Assembly (NCBI RefSeq): GCF_025961835.1
Contig: NZ_JAOQOK010000001.1
Location: forward strand, 1,984,001-2,048,000
Source: Sphingobium sp. B2D3C
Lineage (GTDB): Bacteria > Pseudomonadota > Alphaproteobacteria > Sphingomonadales > Sphingomonadaceae
Direction of reading: 5' to 3'
Length of the DNA: 64,000 nucleotides
The translations under genes and the position numbers were made by a program. How positions within the stretch are numbered: position 1 is the first letter of the stretch; each line of letters opens with the position of its first letter. This document shows positions 40,158-49,153 of the stretch, in pieces. A model generated the notes under the pieces. That model was given only the letters and a program-made list of their open reading frames with translations, was not told where the DNA came from and did no database searches.

Positions 40158-43142
40158 TCAGAATTTGACCCGCACGCCGGTCCGGAAACGCGCCCCGAAC
40201 GTGTCGAAATAGACCGGGTTGGTCGGATAGTTGGAGCCACCCAGGCCACCACCACCCGGCGCAATCGGCGGCTTCTTGTCGAAGATATTGTCGATCGCGC
40301 CGAAGACCTCGATGCTGTTCCCACCATTTCCGACCGGGATCGCATAGGACATGGCGAGGCCGAAATAGCTCGCTCCCTTCACGCGGTTGGTGTTGATGCT
40401 GTTGCGCAGCGTCGGGTCGTAGCCTTCATCTTCCGGCCCCACCCGCTCGACATTGTAGATGCCTGAGCTGATCCGGCGCATGCTCACCGTGGCGTTGAAC
40501 GGCCCGCTATCATAGCTCAGGAACGCATTGACGATCCACGAGGGCGCGGGGTTGAAGTTGCCGCCGCTGCTCACCGGCCCGGTCTGCCCGGCATAATCGA
40601 TCACCGGCGTCGTCGGATCGGCCTGCACCTTGAAGTCATATTGGTGGTTGGCCAGCACGCGCAGGTTGAGCGCCCCGCCCCAATCGGCCGAAAGGTCGGA
40701 CAGGCGCAGCGTATAGTCGAACTCGAAATCGAGGCCGCGCACGGTCATGCTGCCGAGGTTCACCTGGCGGGCATCGATGTACGAGATGTTGGTCGGCGAG
40801 ACGAAGGTGATGCGGTCACAGAAGATGTCGAACTGATCGCAGAAATCGACGATCTGCTGGCCGCCGAGCCGGCTGACAGCATCCTCGATCGCGATCTGAT
40901 ACCAGTCGACCGACATGCGCAGGCCCGGAATGAAACCGGGCCGGAACACGATGCCCGCCGTCGTCGTATCCGCCTTTTCCGGCGTCAACGCAAAACTGCC
41001 GCCATTCAGGATCGGGGTCGGATCGTCATTGCCCACGCCCGCGATGTTCGGATTGTCGACGATGCCCTGCGAGGAGCCTTCCTCGGTCGCCACCTGGCGC
41101 TGGAAAAGCTCGCGGAAGCCGGCAGCGCGGATATCCCGCGAACGTGAGCCGCGCAGACGGACGCCACCGCCGATTTCCCAGATGCCGCTCAGCTTGTAGC
41201 TCACCGCCTCGGTCGTCTTTTCCTCGCTGGTGAACGCGTCCGATGCCTTGTTACGCGTCCAGCGCACCGCGCCGTTCAGCTCCAGCGTCTCGAAGAAAGG
41301 CCGGTTCGCCAGCAGCGGCACGCTCACTTCGCCGAAGGTTTCGAGCACCTCGATCGAACCGCCATAATCCAGGCCGAAGGTGAAGGCGTAATCGGTGTAG
41401 TTCGGGATATCGCCGTGGGTGACATCGCCCTTTTCCTTGCGATACTCCACGCCGGTCGCCGCGCCGATCGGCCCGGCCCCGAAGCCGTCGAACAATGCGC
41501 CGCTTATCGTCGCTGCTGCGACATGCTGGGTATAGAGAAAATCCTCGATGACCGGGCGATAGGCATAGTCGATGGCCGCCTGGCTGAGATTATCGAGACC
41601 AAACAGGTTCATCGGTACGCAGCCCTGCGCGCGCGGATTGGGATTGGCCTTGAGCAGTTCCCGGCAGACGATCTGGTTGGTCGCCGGATTGACCACGGCG
41701 TCCAGCCCGTATTGGAACTCGGTGTTCACGCGCGAATAGCGGGCCGACTGATGCCGCTTGTTGCGGCCATATTGATAATAGACGTCCCAGTTCCAATCGC
41801 CACCGATCTCGCCGGTGACGCCCAACACCGCGCGCCAGACATCTGCGGTGACCGAGTTGAGCGCCGGGATCTGCGCATCAACATCCTTGCCGAGGCTGAA
41901 CTGGGTGCCCGCTAGCAGCGTCTTGAGCGAAGCTGGCAGGAAGGCATTGTCCGGCTGCACGAAATAGGTCGAGCGTGGGCCGGCTGTCACGCCGCTGTTG
42001 GAGGCGGAGCGATGCGCGTAGGTGACTTCGGTATAGGCCTCGACCGTGTCCGACAGGTCGTATTTGCCGGAGAGGTAGCCGACGAATCGCTCGACCGGCG
42101 TCTGGATGTCGGAATCTGCATAGGTCGATTCGCCGTCACCGCCCTGGCGCGGACCGGTCTGCGATGACTGCACGTACGTACCGGGATCGAACTGTACGAT
42201 GCCGGTGCCGTCGTCATTGAAGCGGATGTTGCGCGCCGCCGGCGCCGCGGGCGCACGGTTGCGAACCACGCCGCGCGCATCGTTAAACGCCTGCTTGGAA
42301 TTGGGGCCGATGATGAAGTTGGGCAGACCATAGCCCGGCGTGCCGGGACGATCGAAGCCCGAGAGCGAGCCGTTGGCCAGCACATTATTAGCATTCACGA
42401 AGACGTCGTAGCTTTCCGCACACCAGTCGCGTGAGAGCGAGCAATCGCCGATGCCGTCCTTCTTCTCATACTCGCCGCCGATGACGATATGGCCGCGGCT
42501 GCCGACACGCGTGCCATAGACGAGCGAGCCATGATGCCCCTTGCCATCCCCCCGGAAGGTCTGGCCATAATCCACCTGCCCGCGTAGCCCCTCTAGCTCG
42601 GTATCGAGGATCAGGTTGACGACACCGGCAATCGCATCCGACCCATAAGCCGCCGATGCGCCGCCCGTCACCGTCTCCACGCGCTTGATCATCGCGGTGG
42701 GAATGAGGTTGAGATCAACCGCACCGCCATCCGATGTCGGCACGAAGCGGCGGGAATTGACCAGCGTGAGCGTGCGCGTGCCGGAATCCGGGTTGAGCCC
42801 GCGCAGGTTCGCATAGGAAGCGCCGACATTCGCGCCCGCGGTGATGCCAGCCGTCGCGTCCGACTGGAAGGCCGTGTTCTGCGGGATCAGCTCGACGATA
42901 TCGCCGGCATTCACGATGCCCAGCTTCTCAGTCTGCTCGATGCCGAACACCGTGGCGGGCGTCGGCTCATTAAAGGCATTGTTCCGGATGCGCGTGCCCG
43001 TGACGACGATCGAGGGCTCGCTCGCGCTTTCCGCGCCGCTGCCATCCTGCGCCTGAGCCGGCATCGACAGCAACGCCGCCGCCGGCAGTGCCGCCCACAT
43101 CAAATGCGACGCGCCCCCGCGTCCTTTCACTTTCAAAGTCAT
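40158..43142 (-). CDS. TonB-dependent receptor 1 (long, 994 residues)
   Basis: 994 residues with a signal peptide (MWAALPAAALLSMPAQAQ). The plug starts at SIVVTGTRI and carries the pattern PATVFGIEQTEKLGIVNAGDIVELIPQ, then ANLRGLNPDSGTRTLTLVNSRRF and TVTGGASAAYGSDAIAGVVNLI. The barrel ends in Phe (VKF). The form is that of the large 900-1000-residue receptors typical of Sphingomonadales and Caulobacter, used for import of organic compounds rather than siderophores. Transcribed toward the hairpins; the last gene of the minus set. Confidence 0.92.
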   Translation of the reverse strand: MTLKVKGRGGASHLMWAALPAAALLSMPAQAQDGSGAESASEPSIVVTGTRIRNNAFNEPTPATVFGIEQTEKLGIVNAGDIVELIPQNTAFQSDATAGITAGANVGASYANLRGLNPDSGTRTLTLVNSRRFVPTSDGGAVDLNLIPTAMIKRVETVTGGASAAYGSDAIAGVVNLILDTELEGLRGQVDYGQTFRGDGKGHHGSLVYGTRVGSRGHIVIGGEYEKKDGIGDCSLSRDWCAESYDVFVNANNVLANGSLSGFDRPGTPGYGLPNFIIGPNSKQAFNDARGVVRNRAPAAPAARNIRFNDDGTGIVQFDPGTYVQSSQTGPRQGGDGESTYADSDIQTPVERFVGYLSGKYDLSDTVEAYTEVTYAHRSASNSGVTAGPRSTYFVQPDNAFLPASLKTLLAGTQFSLGKDVDAQIPALNSVTADVWRAVLGVTGEIGGDWNWDVYYQYGRNKRHQSARYSRVNTEFQYGLDAVVNPATNQIVCRELLKANPNPRAQGCVPMNLFGLDNLSQAAIDYAYRPVIEDFLYTQHVAAATISGALFDGFGAGPIGAATGVEYRKEKGDVTHGDIPNYTDYAFTFGLDYGGSIEVLETFGEVSVPLLANRPFFETLELNGAVRWTRNKASDAFTSEEKTTEAVSYKLSGIWEIGGGVRLRGSRSRDIRAAGFRELFQRQVATEEGSSQGIVDNPNIAGVGNDDPTPILNGGSFALTPEKADTTTAGIVFRPGFIPGLRMSVDWYQIAIEDAVSRLGGQQIVDFCDQFDIFCDRITFVSPTNISYIDARQVNLGSMTVRGLDFEFDYTLRLSDLSADWGGALNLRVLANHQYDFKVQADPTTPVIDYAGQTGPVSSGGNFNPAPSWIVNAFLSYDSGPFNATVSMRRISSGIYNVERVGPEDEGYDPTLRNSINTNRVKGASYFGLAMSYAIPVGNGGNSIEVFGAIDNIFDKKPPIAPGGGGLGGSNYPTNPVYFDTFGARFRTGVRVKF

Positions 43143-43278
43143 TCGTACGGCCTCCCCCTTATGTATATTTTGCGCGCACGACCTTTGCCGGGCGCGATCT
43201 CATGCGGACCATCGCATTGCGCAACGGGCCGCTTCTTATCTCCAAGTGATCCAGCTTATGCCGAATTCGGCACAAACA

Positions 43279-43305
43279 GAGCCGGACGACGGTATCGTCC
43301 GGCTC
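43279..43305 (-). terminator. Terminator hairpin after amidohydrolase 1
   Basis: Stem GAGCCGGACGA, loop of 5 bases, mirrored TCGTCCGGCTC; on the minus strand it is followed by TGTTTGTG. It lies 28 bases after the amidohydrolase stop, so receptor 1 downstream needs its own promoter. Confidence 0.65.
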
Positions 43306-43332
43306 CGATGTCATCGGTGTGCTGCGGTGCTC

Positions 43333-44238
43333 TTACGCCCAGTTGAGCGCACGCTTGATCGTGCCGCCCAAAATCCACTCCTTGTCACTCTGCGAAATCT
43401 CATTGGTGTGGAGCAGGCTGTAGAGCGCGTCCGCATAGGGCTTCCAGTCCTTGCGGAGCGGGAAGCCATTGGGACCCGGCGGCGTTTCCGTGCCCCAGCG
43501 CTGCCGGGTCATGTCGCTCGCCCACAGGCACCGTTCCGGGCCGAAGGCGTGCAGGATCTTGTGAATGTATGGCCAGATGTCGTGATAGGGATATGCCTCC
43601 TTGGAGATGATCGGCATCCCGCACAGCTTCACATAGACATTGGGATAGCGCGCCATGTCGAGCAGCTTGGGCAGGTTCGCCCAGCGGTCCTTGGGCGGCG
43701 CGATCATCGACTGGGTGACCCCGTAGTGATCGATGATGATCGTCATGTCCGGGTGACGCTCGGCATAGATCGCGGCCTCGTGACCGAACTCATGGGCACC
43801 GACGAACATCGGGATCTTATACTTGGCGCCATAAGCGAAATAGCGGTCGAACGCGCCCTGCTTGACCAGCGGACTGACCGCGATCTGCGCGCCCGGCTTG
43901 CGCCAGACCTGCCCGTAATTGGTGAACAGCACGCGCGTGGCGAGCATCCCCGGCTTCTTCTTGAAAGCTGCCATCTGCTGCTCCAGGTCCGGCGCCGCAT
44001 GGTCGAACACTTCGACCGCTCCGAACCGGTCCGGATAGTAGCGCACCGCGGCTTCATTAAAGGCCCGGCCCGCATAGATAATCGCCTTGTCGACGCCGAC
44101 GCAATCGATCGCCTCGCGCGCCAGCTCGACGTTGATGAACTCTTCAAGCTGCGGCGTGATCGTCTCGCCTTCGGGCTTGGCGGCGCGCATACCGCCGCCG
44201 ATATGGGGTTCGTGGATCTGACCGTCGATGATCTGCAT
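43333..44238 (-). CDS. Amidohydrolase-2 family metal enzyme 1
   Basis: 301 residues, a TIM-barrel hydrolase or decarboxylase. The normal first-strand motif DxHxH is altered: IIDGQIHEPHIGG, where the His spacing is HxxH. Later ligand candidates are the His in VGAHEFGHE and IIIDHYG, and the Asp in LWASDMTRQRW at the end of strand 8. The family includes OMA decarboxylase-type and LigI-type lactonase enzymes of aromatic breakdown. Whether the HxxH form still binds metal is uncertain. It is followed by a hairpin and preceded by receptor 2 (60 bases). Confidence 0.82.
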   Translation of the reverse strand: MQIIDGQIHEPHIGGGMRAAKPEGETITPQLEEFINVELAREAIDCVGVDKAIIYAGRAFNEAAVRYYPDRFGAVEVFDHAAPDLEQQMAAFKKKPGMLATRVLFTNYGQVWRKPGAQIAVSPLVKQGAFDRYFAYGAKYKIPMFVGAHEFGHEAAIYAERHPDMTIIIDHYGVTQSMIAPPKDRWANLPKLLDMARYPNVYVKLCGMPIISKEAYPYHDIWPYIHKILHAFGPERCLWASDMTRQRWGTETPPGPNGFPLRKDWKPYADALYSLLHTNEISQSDKEWILGGTIKRALNWA

Positions 44239-44298
44239 ATACCTTGTTCCTCTCGCCTATGCTTGATGGTCGGTGGCGGGCCAGAGCCCGCCTTCCGG

Positions 44299-46863
44299 TC
44301 AGAACCGCTTGTTCAGGGTGAGATACCACTCACGCGGGGCGCCCGGCTGGCCGTTGATCTGTGGATAGCCGATGGCCTGGTAGATGAAGTAGTTGCGCCA
44401 GTAGAACTGCTTGAAGACGTTGGTGACGCCCGCTGCGATGGAGAAATCATACTCCTTGTTCGCGTAGGTCAGGCGAGCGTTGACCAGCGAATAGCCGTCC
44501 TGATTATACTCTACGCGGTCCGGGCTGTAGACTTGGCTGCCGGTGTAGAACCAGTCGACACGCGGTGTGATCGTTCCCTGCAGCGCAGGTGCATCGACCT
44601 CATATTGAATACCGGCATTGGCCTTCAGCTCCGGGATCGCCACCGGGCGCCGGTTCTGGCCGGCCGGGCGGGCATCAAGATCGGCCGACGAGAATTTGTG
44701 GTAGCCGATTGAGCCGCCGACCGCCAAGCCCTCGACCGGACGGAAATCCAGCTCCAGCTCGAAGCCTTTCACCTTGCCCGGCGTGTTCTGGTAGAAGGTG
44801 CGGCCGATGCAGGCGAAACCGGGCGTGTTGGCGGCGATTTCAGCCGACGTCAGCGGACGGCAGGTCGTGAAGGCAGGGTTCACCGGGTTGGGGATTTCAA
44901 GGAAACCGCCCGGCGCTGGCTGCCCGTTCGCACCCAGCTGATACTCCTGACCGGAGACACCCGTCGGACGGGTCTTATAATCCGTGTAGAAGGCCGCAGC
45001 GTTGATCCGCAGCATCCGGTCGAACAGATCGGTCTTCACGCCCAGCTCGTACGACTGTGTCTCGTCACCCGGATATTGCGCGACCTGGCTCGGCTGCAGT
45101 GGACGGGCATTGAAGCCCGGCAGCCGCGCGCCAGTGGCCACGGACGCGTAGATCATCGTGCGCTCGCTCAGCTTGTAATCCGCGCCGACCTTCCAGTCGA
45201 ATCGCTCATCCTTGATGTCGAAGTTGAAGACGGTCTGGCCGGCCGGTGAAATGGTGAACTGCGTCGAGGCGGCCGTCGTGCCATCCAGCACGCTGCGATA
45301 GTCGACACCCTTCTTGTCCTTGGAGAAACGCCCACCGAGCGTCAGGCCAAAGCGATCGCCGAAGGGCCGCAGCGTGGCGTTGGCGAAGACCGCCTTGCTC
45401 TCCGGCGTGTAACGGCTCCACAGATAACGCTGCGTATTGTTGAACGGCGACGTGCCGGAGAAGCGCTGCTCGCCATCCGCCCAGTAATAGAAGGCGCCGA
45501 CGACCCAATCGGCCCAGCCCGTCTTGCCGATCAGGCGGATTTCGCCGGTCCAGTCATCCTGGAACACATCATTGCGATTGTTTTCCATGGCGACGGGCGA
45601 ACCATCGACATCGAACCCGAAGACGCCATCGTAGCGGCGATAGCCGACGATGCCGACAACATCGATATTGTCGCTGATCTCATACTCGATCCGCGCATTG
45701 CCGCCCCAGTTCTTCTGCGGAACGTTGCTGGGGTGCGTGATACCGCCGCGGAAGGGCGAGCCATTGTAGAATGTGTTGCCGGGAATGGCCGTGCCAGCCG
45801 CGATTGGATCGGCAAAGGTCGCGAAGGTTGTGTAAGGGTCGCCGGTGATGAAACGGCTATCATAAGCAAAGGTCGGGCCGCCCGGTGCCGTCCAGCGGTT
45901 GAACAGCGTCGAGACCGCGGAGCGGCCGGCTGCGACGGCCGGATTGATGGCGACGACGCTATCCATGGCCGCCTCCGAATTGTCCTGGAGATAATCCAGC
46001 GCGGCGGTGATCTTGAGGCGCGGCGTGGGCTCCCAGTAGATCTGGCCACGGATGGCCTGCACATCCTCACCACCCAGATGGCCGATGGTGCAATCCTTAG
46101 GCGGATTGATGTCGGAATTGTTGAGCAGGCCGGCATCCGCAGTCGGGAACAGACCGGCCAGCTGAGGCGTGCCCCGGCGGATCATTTCGCAGCGGAAATC
46201 GAGCTGCCGCTGGTAGCCAGTCATCTTCTTGACCAGACCGGAGACAGAGAGCGACATGGTCGATCCGAGCGGCAGATTGATACCGACGCGCATCTCGCGG
46301 CGGTCATAGCTGCCGACTGTGAACTCGCCATAGCCCGAAGCTTCGCCCAGCACCGGGCGGCGGGTAGTGAGGTTGACGGCGCCGGCCAGCGAGTTGCGGC
46401 CGAACAGCGTGCCTTGCGGGCCCCGCAGCACCTCGACCCGCTCCAGATCAAGCAGATCGAACATGGAGCCGAAGACCAGCGGATAATAGACATCGTCGAT
46501 GTAGAAGGCGACGCCCGCCTCGCCCGACAGATTGGTCTCGCTCGAGCCGATGCCACGGATGAAGGCGCTCATGCCGGGGCCGAATGCCGCCTGCGACTTC
46601 TCGAAGGAGACGTTGGGAACGACCCGCGACATTTCGGCGACGTTGGTCAGCCCCTGCTCCATCAGCGCGTCTGCCGGCAGCGCCGAGATCGCAATCGGCG
46701 TATCCTGCAGGTTGGTCGCGCGACGGGTCGCCGTGACGACGATGTCCGCGATCCCGGTTCCACGCTCGGAAGCGCCGTCCGCCTCAGAGACCTGCGCATG
46801 GCCGGTCTGCGCTATACACAGCGCCAGCGCGGACGCTGAAAGCTTGCCGAAAGTCCTCTTCAT
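44299..46863 (-). CDS. TonB-dependent receptor 2
   Basis: 854 residues. A signal peptide (KLSASALALCIAQTGHAQ) is followed by the TonB box-plug start IADIVVTATRRATNLQDTPIAISALPA, and the plug sequence DDVYYPLVFGSMFDLLDLERVEVLRGPQGTLFGRNSLAGAVNLTTRRP in the standard form. The barrel ends in WYLTLNKRF with the C-terminal Phe. It resembles the sphingomonad receptors for aromatic or terpenoid carbon sources. It is 135 bases downstream of the Tat-exported small gene. The short hairpin at 44275-44292 lies just after it, before amidohydrolase 1. Confidence 0.92.
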   Translation of the reverse strand: MKRTFGKLSASALALCIAQTGHAQVSEADGASERGTGIADIVVTATRRATNLQDTPIAISALPADALMEQGLTNVAEMSRVVPNVSFEKSQAAFGPGMSAFIRGIGSSETNLSGEAGVAFYIDDVYYPLVFGSMFDLLDLERVEVLRGPQGTLFGRNSLAGAVNLTTRRPVLGEASGYGEFTVGSYDRREMRVGINLPLGSTMSLSVSGLVKKMTGYQRQLDFRCEMIRRGTPQLAGLFPTADAGLLNNSDINPPKDCTIGHLGGEDVQAIRGQIYWEPTPRLKITAALDYLQDNSEAAMDSVVAINPAVAAGRSAVSTLFNRWTAPGGPTFAYDSRFITGDPYTTFATFADPIAAGTAIPGNTFYNGSPFRGGITHPSNVPQKNWGGNARIEYEISDNIDVVGIVGYRRYDGVFGFDVDGSPVAMENNRNDVFQDDWTGEIRLIGKTGWADWVVGAFYYWADGEQRFSGTSPFNNTQRYLWSRYTPESKAVFANATLRPFGDRFGLTLGGRFSKDKKGVDYRSVLDGTTAASTQFTISPAGQTVFNFDIKDERFDWKVGADYKLSERTMIYASVATGARLPGFNARPLQPSQVAQYPGDETQSYELGVKTDLFDRMLRINAAAFYTDYKTRPTGVSGQEYQLGANGQPAPGGFLEIPNPVNPAFTTCRPLTSAEIAANTPGFACIGRTFYQNTPGKVKGFELELDFRPVEGLAVGGSIGYHKFSSADLDARPAGQNRRPVAIPELKANAGIQYEVDAPALQGTITPRVDWFYTGSQVYSPDRVEYNQDGYSLVNARLTYANKEYDFSIAAGVTNVFKQFYWRNYFIYQAIGYPQINGQPGAPREWYLTLNKRF

Positions 46864-46998
46864 CTCATCCCCTCCCGAATTGGTGCAGCCATGTCTGGCC
46901 TCGGGGGGAGCACTAGAGGGGCTCCATCATCCAATCTTGCCGGATGCGGCACTGAACGACGCCTTGCCCGGCATATGCCGTTTACGAACCCGCGTTCA

Positions 46999-47361
46999 TC
47001 ACGCGAACTGCTGCAGTTCCGGATAAGGCAGCGCCGGCCCCTCGCCGATGCGGAAGGTGCAGTGACCGGTATAGACCGCGGCATCGCCATGCGCGCGCAC
47101 CGGGCGGCTCATGAGGTAACGGCCATTGATCAGCCGGACCGTGCCGTTTTCGTAGCGCGCCACGACGTCCTTCTGCACGACCCGCACCTGCCGACCGGCG
47201 AACAGCGCCTCCAGCGCATCGGTATCATCATGGATGCCATCGGCATGGAGCACTGGCACTTCGGCGGCCTGAAGGGCGGCGGGCACCATGGCCGCGCCGA
47301 CGATGGCGCCGCCGCTCGCACCGATGAAACCGCGACGGGAAAGCTGGGTGTTGGGCATCAT
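46999..47361 (-). CDS. Tat-exported small protein, truncated beta-helix-like
   Basis: 120 residues from the ATG at 47361, which has GGAG upstream. The N-terminus is a Tat signal (SRRGFIGASGGAIVGAA, cleavage near AAEV). The mature part begins VPVLHADGIHDDTDALEALFAGRQV, like the DGxxDDTxAxQ start of pectate-lyase-3 type beta-helix proteins, but only about 88 residues remain and no repeats follow. It is thus either a short binding domain or a remnant. It is 9 bases after amidohydrolase 2, so in the same operon. The function is unknown. Confidence 0.7.
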   Translation of the reverse strand: MMPNTQLSRRGFIGASGGAIVGAAMVPAALQAAEVPVLHADGIHDDTDALEALFAGRQVRVVQKDVVARYENGTVRLINGRYLMSRPVRAHGDAAVYTGHCTFRIGEGPALPYPELQQFA

Positions 47362-47370
47362 GGTCTCCAA

Positions 47371-48225
47371 TCAGGAAAAATAGAGCTTGAGTGCAGTCCG
47401 GCAAATCTGGGCGCGCTGAGCGGGATCGGGCACCCAGCGGCGGTAGCTGGCCAGCACCTGCTCGTAGCCGATGCGGCGTTCGTAGCCGACGAATGGCGCG
47501 TCACTGCCCCACAGCAGGCGATCGGTGCCGACGCGCGACACCAGATGTTCCGCGACATGCTGGGCGAGGCTTTCGAGATCGCCATCGGGGTCGTCCCGCC
47601 ACGCTTCCGGCCCCGGCAGGCGGAAGCCGCCCGAGAGCTTGACCCAGGTATGTCCCTTGTCGACCGCATCGAGCATCGCGCGGAAGCCCGCGCATTCGAG
47701 CGGCGCCTCCGGATCGGGATGGCCGAAATGGTCGATCACGATATCGACGCCGCTCTCCACCAGCGCGTCGAGCACCGGCGGCAGGTTCTGTCCCTCGATG
47801 GCGACATGGACATGCCAGCCAAGATCGCGGGCGCGGCGGAACAGCAGCCGATATTCGTCGCTGCGATAATCGGCGTGATATTCGGCGCGGGCGAGCTGCA
47901 ACCGGATGCCGATGATGCCATCGTCGCGCATCCGCTCCAGCACGTAGAAATCCGTGCCGGGCGGGACGATGGCGGTGCCGCGCAGCCGCTTGTGGCGGCG
48001 CAGTTCGGAGATCAGATAATCATTGTAGCTGCCCGAAATACTCAGCGCCGAAATGACGGCGAAGTGGATGCCATGCGCATCCATCCGCGCCAGCAAATCG
48101 TCGGCAGTGAAGGCATAGTCCGGCGTGATCCACGCGCCGCTGGTGACAGGCATGTCCGCCGAAAAGATGTGGGCATGGCAATCGATGATAGGATTGCGCA
48201 CCGCGTCATCGGTCAAGGATGTCAT
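47371..48225 (-). CDS. Amidohydrolase-2 family metal enzyme 2
   Basis: 284 residues, TIM barrel of the lactonase/decarboxylase type (COG3618-like). The first-strand motif is normal (IIDCHAHIFSADMP), with His in IDHFGH and the strand-8 Asp in LLWGSDAPFVGYE. The ATG at 48225 is chosen because a strong Shine-Dalgarno (GAGGAGGGGG) lies upstream; an ATG at 48270 has none. It is 22 bases after the cupin gene. The family opens lactone rings or decarboxylates in aromatic pathways; the substrate is unknown. Confidence 0.86.
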   Translation of the reverse strand: MTSLTDDAVRNPIIDCHAHIFSADMPVTSGAWITPDYAFTADDLLARMDAHGIHFAVISALSISGSYNDYLISELRRHKRLRGTAIVPPGTDFYVLERMRDDGIIGIRLQLARAEYHADYRSDEYRLLFRRARDLGWHVHVAIEGQNLPPVLDALVESGVDIVIDHFGHPDPEAPLECAGFRAMLDAVDKGHTWVKLSGGFRLPGPEAWRDDPDGDLESLAQHVAEHLVSRVGTDRLLWGSDAPFVGYERRIGYEQVLASYRRWVPDPAQRAQICRTALKLYFS

Positions 48226-48247
48226 CTCGTCCCCCTCCTCGACTGCA

Positions 48248-49150
48248 TCATTGCGCGCGCGGATACTCATCCGCGTTCAGCACCCAGCCGGGCATGTCCG
48301 AGAAATCGGCACGCGGGGGCGAGAAGATATCGACCAGCACGTTACGACCGGGCGCGGACGGCGCGGAGGTGTGGATGACACGGGGCGGAATGACGCACAC
48401 CGACGGCGCGCCGCAACGCTCATGCTCGTCGTCGCGCCAGTCATGCTGGTTGGCCGTCCATGGCCAGCGCAGATGGTGCATATAGTCGCCCTCCAGCGCC
48501 AGGGAGCACTGCTCGAAATCATCGTGATGATGCGGCGAGAGCTTGGTCACATCGCGCGGCCCCTGCGGCGGGAAGACGTTGACCATGAAGGTGGTGCATC
48601 GCCAGATCTTGCCGAAGCGCCCCGGCTCGTCGGGCACGTCCAGGCTGTAGCTGCGCAGCTTGAACCCATCGACCGGATCTGGCCACGGCTGGAACGGCGG
48701 AATCTGCGGATGCGGCCCGGCATAGGCCTGCGGATTGACGACCCGCGCAAGCAGATCTTGCGCCTCCAGCGAAAACAGCCGGACGATCTGGCCAGCCGAG
48801 CGGACCGTGATGCGGCTATCGCCCGGCGGCACGAAGTTGATGCTGTTGCCGGCAATCTCGTGCGCCACGCCGTCGATCTCGATGGTCAGCGCGCTCTGGG
48901 CATCCGGCAGCAGCAGGACATATTCGTCGATCTGGCCGGCTCGCTCGAACACCGCACCTTCTTCCGCCTGCGAGTAAGCGACGACGAAATTCCGCCCACG
49001 CGTGAGCCAGGTCTTGAGGCCGGGCGCCGTCTCCTGTGGGGCTTCTTCATAGAAGCGGGCGTAAGTGGAGGCCCCGAAGGCGCTGGCCGGCGCGGCTCCC
49101 CCGGCTGCGGCAGTCGAGAGGCGGGAACGGGGATCGTCGGATTCGTACAT
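48248..49150 (-). CDS. Cupin-fold protein (probably bicupin)
   Basis: 300 residues. The C-terminal half has the cupin metal motif HHHDDFEQCSLALEGDY and a second block VIPPRVIHTS, with the Glu and His in the usual spacing. The N-terminal half (about 60-150) has a related beta pattern (VLLLPDAQSALTIEIDGVAHEIAGNSINFVPPGD) lacking the full metal set. Such proteins are dioxygenases, isomerases or sensors. No signal peptide. It lies 3 bases after the triple SnoaL gene and 22 before amidohydrolase 2. A ring-cleavage or isomerase role is possible but not shown. Confidence 0.72.
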   Translation of the reverse strand: MYESDDPRSRLSTAAAGGAAPASAFGASTYARFYEEAPQETAPGLKTWLTRGRNFVVAYSQAEEGAVFERAGQIDEYVLLLPDAQSALTIEIDGVAHEIAGNSINFVPPGDSRITVRSAGQIVRLFSLEAQDLLARVVNPQAYAGPHPQIPPFQPWPDPVDGFKLRSYSLDVPDEPGRFGKIWRCTTFMVNVFPPQGPRDVTKLSPHHHDDFEQCSLALEGDYMHHLRWPWTANQHDWRDDEHERCGAPSVCVIPPRVIHTSAPSAPGRNVLVDIFSPPRADFSDMPGWVLNADEYPRAQ

Positions 49151-49153
49151 GAA

